Positions 1-5,052 of a DNA stretch of 5,052 nucleotides are shown one piece after another. Origin of the DNA: Hodarchaeum sp048939265 (lineage in GTDB: Archaea; Asgardarchaeota; Heimdallarchaeia; Hodarchaeales; Hodarchaeaceae). The number at the start of each line of letters is the position of its first letter. Within the stretch, counting starts at the first letter, position 1. Location: positions 1 through 5,052 of the forward strand of contig JBHLPQ010000248.1 in the NCBI GenBank assembly GCA_048939265.1. The letters are read 5' to 3'. Under the pieces are notes generated by a model that searched no databases, was not told the DNA's origin, and was given only the letters and a program-made list of their open reading frames with translations. Both the position numbers and the translations under genes were made by a program.

Positions 1-19
1 CAAAATTAAACACCCTATC

Positions 20-55
20 TTTTTTATTGAAGTAAAGTCATTTTTTCTTATTTTT
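20..55 (+). terminator. Possible T-tract transcription terminator of an upstream gene outside the window
   Basis: Three runs of five or six Ts lie within 36 bases (20-25, 41-46, 51-55) with no stable hairpin. Archaeal RNA polymerase can terminate at T-tracts alone, so this fits the end of a + strand transcript entering from the left. The upstream gene is not visible, and T-runs are common in DNA this AT-rich, so the call is tentative. Confidence 0.3.
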
Positions 56-65
56 AAGCCAAATT

Positions 66-117
66 AATCCATTCAAAATATATTTGAATTGATCCATTCA
101 GCAGAAATTAGAATGGG
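66..117. repeat. Direct and inverted ATCCATTCA repeats around a palindrome (operator-like)
   Basis: ATCCATTCA occurs at 67-75 and again at 92-100, exactly 25 bases apart. Between them lies a 7-bp-arm inverted repeat, ATTCAAA (71-77) and TTTGAAT (83-89) with a five-base spacer. The core also returns inverted: CCATTC at 94-99 faces GAATGG at 111-116. The repeats are visible directly; a role as regulator binding sites is inference from their position upstream of a DNA-binding protein gene. Confidence 0.4.
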
Positions 118-157
118 TACAATTTTTAAGTATTCTCTTTAAGGTAAAAAATAAATC

Positions 158-166
158 TTATAAATA
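158..166 (+). promoter_or_regulatory. Candidate TATA box, distal
   Basis: TTATAAATA is a good match to the archaeal TATA consensus and is preceded by an A-rich stretch that could serve as a BRE. It predicts transcription starting near 185-190, leaving a leader of about 140 bases before the start codon at 329. The box at 238-246 is a competing candidate closer to the gene. Confidence 0.35.
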
Positions 167-237
167 GAAAAAGAAAGAGATTTAGTTGAAGAATAAAGGT
201 TTAAAAATTATTTAACAGATATTACATGGTGTAGAAG

Positions 238-277
238 TATATTATACCTATTCTATAATCCATTGAATGGTTTTTTT
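238..277 (+). promoter_or_regulatory. Candidate proximal promoter with palindrome near the predicted start
   Basis: TATATTATA at 238-246 resembles an archaeal TATA box and would place the transcription start near 265-270. That position overlaps the palindrome CCATT-G-AATGG at 260-270, which is followed by seven Ts (271-277). A palindrome between TATA box and start site is a typical place for a repressor to block polymerase recruitment. Alternatively the short hairpin plus T-run could act as a weak terminator or attenuator. Both readings are inference. Confidence 0.35.
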
Positions 278-314
278 AAGAAAAGAAGACAAAAATAAGT
301 GAAGAGAATTAGGT

Positions 315-320
315 AAGGTG
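315..320 (+). promoter_or_regulatory. Ribosome binding site of the winged-helix gene
   Basis: AAGGTG lies eight bases before the ATG at 329 and matches part of the anti-Shine-Dalgarno complement (AGGTGATC). The spacing supports 329 as the start. The spacer itself is AATCCATT, the same motif repeated further upstream. Confidence 0.55.
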
Positions 321-328
321 AATCCATT

Positions 329-1078
329 ATGCCTACTCAAGAGGAAGAATCGGCACCTTTAGTACGATTTGATTCTACTAGCTCCTGTCCAGAACTCTAT
401 TCATTCATTCAAGATATAGATAAAGTTAAAATCTTAGAATTACCAAAAGGATTCAATAAACCTCCTATACGTCCAGCAATCATGAAAGTTTTGCGTGAAG
501 GTATCGAGGATGAAAGTACAAAACAAAAACGATACGCTCTCAATGCTCGTGAAATAAAACAGGAACTAGACAAGAATGAAAGTCTAATGAAAAGGTTAAG
601 AAAGAAAAAACAAAAAACCCTAAATGAAATTAGTTACACAAATCTCTATTTTCATTTAAATAAACTTCTCGAGGTGGGAGCAATTTATACAGTTGTGATA
701 GCAATTGAACGAAGTCATAGAATTGCTTACTACGGCCGAACTGCTCAAGTAATTTTACCACGTGAGCAACAAACGATACTTCCTAAATATGAAGAGATAT
801 TTGACGAATTTAGTAAACTTGTTAAGATCTTGAAACCTGATTTTAATGTAGAAGAGATTAAAAAAATCCCAAAGCAGTACTGCAAGCTGAAGAACGAGCG
901 AGAATTGACTATCGCTCATTGGGTTGCGGATCATGCCTATAGTATCAGAGAAGAGAATATAGATCTCGTCTCTATCTTCAGTGCCTTAACAATCATCGAT
1001 ACAATAAATCCCCAATATGAAAGCCTTTTCGAAAAATTGCCTGATATTTTGCCAAAAGGAAACTACAGGGGGATTTGA
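329..1078 (+). CDS. Winged helix-turn-helix DNA-binding protein (ArsR-like fold)
   Basis: This 249-residue protein looks like an archaeal winged-helix transcription regulator. Residues about 48-60 (RPAIMKVL...) form the first helix and 72-80 (NAREIKQEL) the second. Residues 102-118 (SYTNLYFHLNKLLEVGA) form the recognition helix, with the 'YxHLxxLxxxGxI' style pattern typical of the fold. Residues 120-143 form the wing, ending in YYGRTAQVIL. Between helices two and three lies an unusually long, strongly basic stretch (88-96, KRLRKKKQK). Residues 150-249 are predicted mainly helical and could mediate dimerisation or ligand sensing; I recognise no metal-binding motif there. The start is supported by AAGGTG eight bases upstream. 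The gene is convergent with the zinc-ribbon gene. No effector or target can be named, but repeats in its own upstream DNA suggest autoregulation. The fold is fairly sure, the exact family is not. Confidence 0.75.
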   Translation: MPTQEEESAPLVRFDSTSSCPELYSFIQDIDKVKILELPKGFNKPPIRPAIMKVLREGIEDESTKQKRYALNAREIKQELDKNESLMKRLRKKKQKTLNEISYTNLYFHLNKLLEVGAIYTVVIAIERSHRIAYYGRTAQVILPREQQTILPKYEEIFDEFSKLVKILKPDFNVEEIKKIPKQYCKLKNERELTIAHWVADHAYSIREENIDLVSIFSALTIIDTINPQYESLFEKLPDILPKGNYRGI

Positions 1079-1157
1079 TATAATTACTCGTCTCGTAACA
1101 GGATTCTGTTTATCCATACTCTTGAGTAAAAGGAAGCGATCTTGAACTTCTAATAAT

Positions 1158-1970
1158 TTAAGATCCTCGACTGGGAAGAGAATTTTGAGCTGAAAGCCGC
1201 TTAACTGCCCAAATGATAATCACTAGGGAAATCAATATCGCTCCTGTGGAAAAGATCAAATCAATAGAGTCTTCGAATGTGAGAGCAGCACCCATAGTAA
1301 GGATTCCTAGAGCGATCACGACGAAAAAGAGTGGATCACGAGAAGATTGTCGTGAAAAATAATAAGTAAGGGATAAAGCAACTAAAATGAATCCTATAGG
1401 TAAAATGTAGTCTATAGAATCATGAAAAGTCATAGCAAAACCAAATGAAACAATAGCAAAAGCAATAGCGGCAAATAAAGAGGGATCACGATCTGATTGT
1501 TTTGTAAAATAATAGGTAAGAGTTAATCCAACAATTATGAAACCAATTGGCAGAATAATGGAAACAGAATCCTCGATCATCAATGAAAAACCAATTGTGA
1601 GGACACCAAAAATAATGGCAATGAAGAACGAAATATCCCGTTCAGATTGCCTAGAAGCGAGAAAGGCACAAGAAATACCAATAACCATAAATGCGATTGG
1701 TAAGACAATGTCAGTTGAGTCAGGAATCAATATAGAAATAGAAACAGCAATAATCAAGATCCCTACTGCTAGGGCAATATAATAAGTGGCCTGGGGCTGT
1801 TGATGAGGAGATAATTTACGGAAAGCTGGAAAATCACGAGCTAGTTGATTTTGAGCTTGCTTTTTCAACACATTTATCTCATCCACAGAATCAGTTAGCT
1901 TATTTCCACACACAGGACAAAAAATAGAGTCATCTTCAATTACTATGTTACAGTTTTGGCAGAAAGTCAT
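1158..1970 (-). CDS. Zinc-ribbon membrane protein with four tandem two-helix hairpin repeats
   Basis: The protein has 270 residues counted from the ATG at 1970. Its N-terminus carries a zinc ribbon with Cys4, Cys7, Cys18 and Cys21 (CxxC and CPVCG knuckles), followed by a charged linker to about residue 60. The rest is four tandem units of about 50 residues (61-112, 113-162, 163-212, 213-263), each with two hydrophobic helices, giving eight membrane segments. Units two and three share 27 of 50 residues by eye count. Each hairpin turn carries a (P/E/H)DS motif, and units are joined by basic loops such as TKQSDRD. The positive-inside rule puts the ribbon, loops and both ends in the cytoplasm. 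A TTG at 1976 would add two residues, but GGAG lies eight bases before the ATG and only two before the TTG, so I chose 1970. Function unknown; the ribbon may bind a protein or nucleic acid partner. Confidence 0.75.
   Translation of the reverse strand: MTFCQNCNIVIEDDSIFCPVCGNKLTDSVDEINVLKKQAQNQLARDFPAFRKLSPHQQPQATYYIALAVGILIIAVSISILIPDSTDIVLPIAFMVIGISCAFLASRQSERDISFFIAIIFGVLTIGFSLMIEDSVSIILPIGFIIVGLTLTYYFTKQSDRDPSLFAAIAFAIVSFGFAMTFHDSIDYILPIGFILVALSLTYYFSRQSSRDPLFFVVIALGILTMGAALTFEDSIDLIFSTGAILISLVIIIWAVKRLSAQNSLPSRGS
1182..1790 (-). repeat. Four in-frame tandem repeats of about 150 bp within the zinc-ribbon gene
   Basis: Units lie at 1790-1635, 1634-1485, 1484-1335 and 1334-1182 on the minus strand. 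The period is 150 bases except in the first unit, which is about two codons longer. DNA similarity is still visible: on the + strand, GGATCACGA followed by a GATTGT run recurs at about 1334 and 1484. The last unit is the most diverged. This points to stepwise duplication of one membrane hairpin. Confidence 0.65.
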
Positions 1971-1978
1971 TCTCAAGA

Positions 1979-1982
1979 CTCC
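1979..1982 (-). promoter_or_regulatory. Ribosome binding site (GGAG) of the zinc-ribbon gene
   Basis: Reading the minus strand, GGAG sits eight bases before the ATG at 1970 and only two bases before the in-frame TTG at 1976. This decides for the ATG start. Confidence 0.5.
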
Positions 1983-2032
1983 ACAGAGAGAATTTTATGA
2001 AAAGTTTCACTAATATCAACTTCTCTTGAGTA

Positions 2033-2041
2033 CTATAAAAG
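2033..2041 (-). promoter_or_regulatory. Candidate TATA box for the zinc-ribbon gene
   Basis: The minus strand reads CTTTTATAG here. A box at this place predicts a transcript start near 2010 and a leader of about 40 bases, which suits the ATG at 1970 and its GGAG. The + strand reading TATAAAAG (2034-2041) could equally serve a rightward transcript, but it would lie about 200 bases before the next gene. Confidence 0.35.
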
Positions 2042-2237
2042 CTCTAATTTAGAGGCAGTAAAATCCCTCCCAAAATTTACCTGAAACTCAAATAACCCTA
2101 GAAAATATAATGAAATAGCGCATAATAGCTACAAATTCAATTGGACTGATTTCGAATCCATTGACATTGATTTAAGTGATTAAAATTAATGGTGAACCTG
2201 AAAAACCTCAATTAACATTTCTACTATGAGGTTTAGA

Positions 2238-2867
2238 ATGCGGATATCACGAAAACCATGTATGGATATGTGGTTAATTAAAACTAATGATCATGGTCAA
2301 GTAGAATGGAATCAGACCATCGGGGGTGTCCAAGATGATCTAGCAAATGCAGTCGTATCTTCTTCCGATGGAGGCTTTGTTATCACAGGGGTTACTCAAT
2401 CGTATGGCATGGGAGATCGTGATGTATGGGTAATTAAAATAAACGCTACTGGTCACCCAGAGTGGAATCAGACTTTTGGAGGAGTGAATAGTGATTATGC
2501 GGATTCCATTCTATGTTCAACAGAAGGAGAGTATATACTTGCAGGAAGAATGGAATCGTTTGGAGCAGGGGAATCTGATATGTGGGTGATCAAAACTACT
2601 GCAGGGCAACCAGAATGGAATTTAACCTTTGGAGGTATCGAGGAAGAAGCTGCATATTCTATTATCGCGACATCGGACGGAGGCTATGTAGTAGTGGGGA
2701 GGACTGCATCTTATGGCGCGGGTTCGGCAGACACTTGGTTGATCAAAATCATGCCGCATTGTGAGTCGGATTTACCTACTTCTCCACCAGAACCAATACC
2801 TGGTTGGTCTTGGTTTTGTGTTATTTGCGTTTTCAGTGCATTACTAATGAAAAACAGGAAGAAATAA
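2238..2867 (+). CDS. Surface repeat protein with C-terminal anchor, apparently 5'-truncated
   Basis: From ATG 2238 the protein has 209 residues. It consists of repeats of about 52 residues starting at D10, D62 and D114, plus a partial one at D165. Each has the pattern D-x-W-(L/V)-I-K, EWNxT(F/I)GG, a (D/E)GG or EGE turn, and SYG/SFG-x-G. Such Trp/Gly-rich repeats are known from archaeal surface proteins and probably fold as beta-propeller blades. A Pro-rich linker (about 180-189) leads to a hydrophobic helix (190-204) and a basic tail, KNRKK, fitting a membrane anchor. The start is abnormal: there is no signal peptide, and the repeat pattern begins almost at residue 1. Stops lie upstream in frame (2181, 2187, 2193, 2199). 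GAGG six bases before 2238 looks like a usable ribosome site; ATG 2226 has none. It is probably a truncated remnant of a longer exported protein; three complete blades are too few for a closed propeller. Confidence 0.6.
   Translation: MRISRKPCMDMWLIKTNDHGQVEWNQTIGGVQDDLANAVVSSSDGGFVITGVTQSYGMGDRDVWVIKINATGHPEWNQTFGGVNSDYADSILCSTEGEYILAGRMESFGAGESDMWVIKTTAGQPEWNLTFGGIEEEAAYSIIATSDGGYVVVGRTASYGAGSADTWLIKIMPHCESDLPTSPPEPIPGWSWFCVICVFSALLMKNRKK
2265..2729 (+). repeat. Three in-frame repeats of about 156 bp in the truncated surface gene
   Basis: Units at 2265-2420, 2421-2576 and 2577-2729 each start at the D-x-W codons. The third is one codon shorter, lost between the WVIK and EWN motifs. A fourth partial unit starts at 2730 and gives way to the linker. 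Similarity to the repeat consensus begins sharply at 2265; the bases before it encode an unrelated basic stretch. Confidence 0.65.
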
Positions 2868-2872
2868 ACCTA

Positions 2873-2897
2873 TTTTTCAAACGAATTCAATCTTTTT
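2873..2897 (+). terminator. Possible T-tract terminator after the truncated surface gene
   Basis: Two runs of five Ts (2873-2877 and 2893-2897) follow the stop codon at 2865-2867 within 30 bases, with no strong hairpin. This fits archaeal T-dependent termination and would separate this gene from the next surface gene. A further six-T run lies at 2934-2939. Confidence 0.35.
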
Positions 2898-2918
2898 GGG
2901 GGAAGTCTCAAAATAAAA

Positions 2919-2926
2919 TTATATTT
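2919..2926 (+). promoter_or_regulatory. Candidate TATA box for the large surface protein gene
   Basis: TTATATTT, preceded by A-rich CAAAATAAAA that could act as a BRE, predicts a transcript start near 2948 and a leader of about 40 bases before the ATG at 2987. Together with the T-runs just upstream, this suggests the gene has its own promoter. Confidence 0.35.
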
Positions 2927-2986
2927 CAGAAACTTTTTTAGTCTGGGAGCTCTACTTACTTAGGATTATTTTCATTGGTGGAAGCT

Positions 2987-4960
2987 ATGAGAAAGATTAA
3001 GACGTTAAGTCAGAAAGGAAAAAGAGCTGTTTTATTTCTTTTACTTTGTATCAATTTGATTATATTTACACCTAAAATTAACGCTTTTCCTTATATTCCC
3101 ACACCTCCACCTATTATTCCATTATCTTTTTGTCTATGGAACTTTACAGCAGAGAGTGATCTTAGCTATTCTCCAGCACTTGTGGAAATCACTGGAGATG
3201 ATATTATGGACATTATAGTAAGTAGTGATGATTACCTCTATGCTATAGATGGAGCATCTGGAGAACAGTTATGGAATTATAGTGCGGACGTGACTACAGT
3301 CCCAAGTATTGGTGATCTTGACAATGATGGCAAACCCGAGGTGGTTTTTGGAGATTTTCTGGCCAATGTGACAGCTTTAAATGCAGAGGATGGAAGTTGG
3401 CTATGGGATTTTCCACTAGCAGACGTTGGGTTCATAACACAGAGAGTTTATGCTCCACCTGTAATTGGTGATGTTGACGCTGATGGAAAAATGGAAGTAG
3501 TTATTGGTTCTGCCTCTGTATCTGTTCCCTTTATTGGAGCAGCAGATAATTATTTTCATGCTATAAATGGCGAAGACGGATCACTATTATGGGAAATATA
3601 TAAAGGTGCCCACGCAAATTCTAGTATTTATAGTGGGGTTACTCTGGGAGATATTGATTTTGATAATAAATTAGAAGTCATTATCGGAGCAGGTATAGTC
3701 GATAGTACCGTTATTGCCTTCAACGGTGATGATGGCAGTCTTATCTGGTCTTATGAAGCAGATAGCGCAATATATGGTTCTCCTATATTATGTAACGTTG
3801 ACGAGGAACCAAAGTTAGAAGTTATTGTGGTAACATTGGCAGGGTCGATTTATGTCTTGGATAGCGGGGATGGTACATTACTATGGAGAAAAAATTTTGG
3901 CGGTTCAATATGGGATTCCCCCTCAATAGGTGATTTAGATAGTGATAGTAAATTAGAAATTATATTAACCATATCAAACTTGAATAAAATGATCTCTATT
4001 AATGCGGAGGATGGCTCAGTAAATTGGGGTTATGAAGCTGATGGGGAACTTTCCTCTGCTTCAATTGCAGATATTGACAACGATGGGTCTTTAGATGTCT
4101 TAATTGCAAGTCGAGACGGCAAAGTTCATGCTGTTTTTGGAAGTAATGGTTCACGAGTTTGGACTTACTCAACACAACTTGGAATAAATGGAGTACCAGT
4201 GGTAGCTGATCTGAATAATGATAGGGATTTGGAGATCATCGTTGGTAGTTATGATAATAAACTCTATGCACTCAATATGTTTTCTTCCGGTTCACGGGTG
4301 TACTGGCAAGGAGAAAGTGGAGATAACTCGTTTACACGTGTTCAGAATCAATATTATACGGATAATGATGGCGACTTATTATCAGATTATTCTGAAGACT
4401 TATATGGTAGTAATAAGTCAATAAGTGATACTGACGGTGATAAACTCACAGATGGACTAGAAGCTAGTCTGAATTTGAATCCAATCAAAAATGACACTGA
4501 TGAAGACGACTTAACTGATTACTTAGAAATATATTCTTATTTAACCAATCCTAGATCAAATGATACAGATCGAGATAAGATGCTAGATGGTTGGGAAATA
4601 AAGTATGGCCTTGATCCATTGGTTGGTGATTCGAGTGAGGACTTAGATAATGATGGATTGCAGAACTTTGATGAATTTACATTAGGGACTTTACCAGCAG
4701 TTCCAGATAGTGATGCAGATGGTTTGTCAGATGGCCAAGAAGTCCACATATATGATACAAATCCATTACTTTGGGATACAGACGGCGATGGATTATCTGA
4801 CGGGTATGAAGTCAATATGGGGTATAACCCCGCCTCTTCAGGTCCATCACACGAAGAAACTACCACTCAACAACAAACATCACCTGCTATTGACCACTTT
4901 CTGGTTGTATGCATATTAACTATTGTTGTTTGCTTTAGTAGAAAGAAAAAAGAACCCTGA
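2987..4960 (+). CDS. Exported FG-GAP/PQQ-like propeller protein with TSP3 calcium repeats and C-terminal anchor
   Basis: The protein has 657 residues from ATG 2987. Residues 1-33 form a signal peptide: basic start, hydrophobic core 14-28, and a likely cut after INA. Residues about 47-453 hold eight propeller units. Most carry a DxDxDG-type loop (for example 109-115 GDLDNDG, 161-167 GDVDADG), followed by a (E/D)(V/I)(V/I) strand and an 'xxDGSxxW' strand. The LWNFTA strand at 50-55 precedes unit one and may close the ring with unit eight. Residues 458-618 contain seven thrombospondin type 3-like repeats (DTDGDGLSDG-type), expected to bind calcium. A Thr/Gln-rich linker, a hydrophobic helix (638-650) and the tail SRKKKEP anchor it. 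Eight N-x-S/T sequons fit an archaeal surface glycoprotein. The role is probably adhesion or cell-surface structure; no catalytic motif is seen. TTG 2975 would extend it by four residues, but GGTGG five bases before the ATG favours 2987. Confidence 0.8.
   Translation: MRKIKTLSQKGKRAVLFLLLCINLIIFTPKINAFPYIPTPPPIIPLSFCLWNFTAESDLSYSPALVEITGDDIMDIIVSSDDYLYAIDGASGEQLWNYSADVTTVPSIGDLDNDGKPEVVFGDFLANVTALNAEDGSWLWDFPLADVGFITQRVYAPPVIGDVDADGKMEVVIGSASVSVPFIGAADNYFHAINGEDGSLLWEIYKGAHANSSIYSGVTLGDIDFDNKLEVIIGAGIVDSTVIAFNGDDGSLIWSYEADSAIYGSPILCNVDEEPKLEVIVVTLAGSIYVLDSGDGTLLWRKNFGGSIWDSPSIGDLDSDSKLEIILTISNLNKMISINAEDGSVNWGYEADGELSSASIADIDNDGSLDVLIASRDGKVHAVFGSNGSRVWTYSTQLGINGVPVVADLNNDRDLEIIVGSYDNKLYALNMFSSGSRVYWQGESGDNSFTRVQNQYYTDNDGDLLSDYSEDLYGSNKSISDTDGDKLTDGLEASLNLNPIKNDTDEDDLTDYLEIYSYLTNPRSNDTDRDKMLDGWEIKYGLDPLVGDSSEDLDNDGLQNFDEFTLGTLPAVPDSDADGLSDGQEVHIYDTNPLLWDTDGDGLSDGYEVNMGYNPASSGPSHEETTTQQQTSPAIDHFLVVCILTIVVCFSRKKKEP
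3158..4345 (+). repeat. Eight diverged propeller-blade repeats
   Basis: Protein-level repeats of roughly 45-60 residues. Calcium-loop positions, numbered from ATG 2987, are about 69-75, 109-115, 161-167, 221-227, 269-275, 315-321, 361-367 and 407-413. Unit one (TGDDIMD) and unit five (CNVDEEP) have degenerate loops and probably do not bind metal. The others keep most of the alternating acidic residues. The pattern fits FG-GAP/VCBS and PQQ-like propeller families. Confidence 0.6.
4358..4837 (+). repeat. Seven thrombospondin type 3-like Asp-rich repeats
   Basis: Asp-rich loops start near residues 458, 480, 502, 525, 552, 574 and 597 of the protein. Most take the form D-x-D-x-D-x-L-x-D followed by an E-(I/V/A/D) helix and NP or DP. 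The last two (DSDADGLSDG, DTDGDGLSDG) are closest to consensus, while the third and fourth (DTDEDD, DTDRDK) lack the Gly. Such arrays form calcium-stiffened stalks, which fits a spacer between the propeller and the membrane. Confidence 0.7.
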
Positions 4961-5010
4961 AATCGATAAATTTCAATATTATCCGTCATTGGTCCCGATT
5001 CACCTTTATT

Positions 5011-5052
5011 ATGGCAATGTCACTAAATAAAAAGGAGATATCTTTTGAAATT
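5011..5052 (+). CDS. Possible 5' end of the next gene, cut by the window edge
   Basis: From ATG 5011 a frame stays open to the window end, encoding MAMSLNKKEISFEI, but without a ribosome site upstream. A competing reading uses the strong AAAGGAG at 5031-5037, seven bases before a TTG at 5045 in another frame, leaving under three codons visible. An ATG beyond the edge is a third possibility. The distance of 50-84 bases from the preceding stop is compatible with co-transcription. The product cannot be named. Confidence 0.3.
   Translation, partial: MAMSLNKKEISFEI

Larger units (their letters stand above)
1..328. other. AT-rich gene-free region upstream of the winged-helix gene
   Basis: I see no convincing coding sequence on either strand of these 328 bases. 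The stretch is very AT-rich. It holds three T-tracts near its left end (20-25, 41-46, 51-55), a cluster of ATCCATT-type repeats and a palindrome at 66-117, TATA-like boxes at 158-166 and 238-246, a small palindrome followed by seven Ts at 260-277, and a ribosome binding site just before the start codon at 329. It is best read as the 3' flank of an unseen gene to the left plus the promoter region of the regulator. Confidence 0.6.

Noticed and set aside
66..117. Regularly spaced repeats as a possible CRISPR array
   Set aside because: The repeated unit is only nine bases with two copies; there are no repeat-spacer units and no cas gene nearby.
1117..1128. TACTC-TT-GAGTA inverted repeat between the convergent genes as a terminator
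   Set aside because: The two-base loop is too short for a stable hairpin and no T-run of five or more follows on either strand.
1537..1782. 81-codon + strand open frame inside the zinc-ribbon gene
   Set aside because: It lies antisense to a well-supported repeat membrane protein and its periodic Ile/Thr-rich translation mirrors that gene's repeats.
1119..2032. CTCTTGAGTA occurs at 1119-1128 and 2023-2032, flanking the zinc-ribbon gene like a target-site duplication
   Set aside because: There are no terminal inverted repeats or recombinase gene, and several exact 10-base matches are expected by chance in a 5 kb AT-rich window.
2085..2183. Open stretch of 32 codons in the same frame as the truncated surface gene, possible missing 5' part
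   Set aside because: The translation (including FNWTDFESIDIDLSD) does not match the repeat pattern, has no start codon or signal peptide, and is followed by several stops.
4537..4866. 109-codon - strand open frame, Ser/Pro-rich
   Set aside because: It is the antisense shadow of the Asp-rich calcium repeats in the large surface protein.
4961..5000. AATCG/CGATT inverted repeat after the large surface gene
   Set aside because: Five-base arms with a 30-base loop and no T-tract are not distinguishable from chance.

Overview
The window looks like a chromosomal segment of an AT-rich archaeon. The evidence is TATA-box-like promoters, T-tract candidate terminators, a winged-helix regulator, a zinc-ribbon membrane protein, and large Trp/Gly/Asp-rich surface repeat proteins with C-terminal membrane anchors and many N-x-S/T sequons. 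This combination is common in Asgard-type (Loki-/Heimdall-like) archaea and also in some Methanosarcina-type euryarchaea. I favour Asgard, but no marker gene here settles it.

Layout. 1-328 is a gene-free, very AT-rich region with T-tracts, repeated ATCCATT motifs, two small palindromes and two candidate TATA boxes. It leads into a winged-helix DNA-binding protein (329-1078, +). A convergent gene (1970-1158, -) encodes a short N-terminal zinc ribbon followed by four tandem copies of a two-helix membrane hairpin. After a divergent intergenic stretch of about 260 nt comes a surface-repeat gene (2238-2867, +). It has a proper C-terminal anchor but no signal peptide and begins in the middle of a repeat, so it appears 5'-truncated. 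Next is an intact large surface protein (2987-4960, +): signal peptide, eight FG-GAP/PQQ-like propeller units, seven thrombospondin type 3-like calcium repeats and a C-terminal membrane anchor. At the right edge (from about 5011) the next gene probably begins, but only its first codons are visible and the frame is ambiguous.

The genes do not form an obvious pathway. Two tandem extracellular repeat proteins suggest a cell-surface or adhesion locus. The regulator has operator-like repeats in its own upstream region and may be autoregulated. I see no CRISPR array, tRNA, rRNA, transposase or defence gene. The most noteworthy points are the truncated repeat protein, the four-fold hairpin zinc-ribbon protein, and the motif cluster upstream of the regulator.
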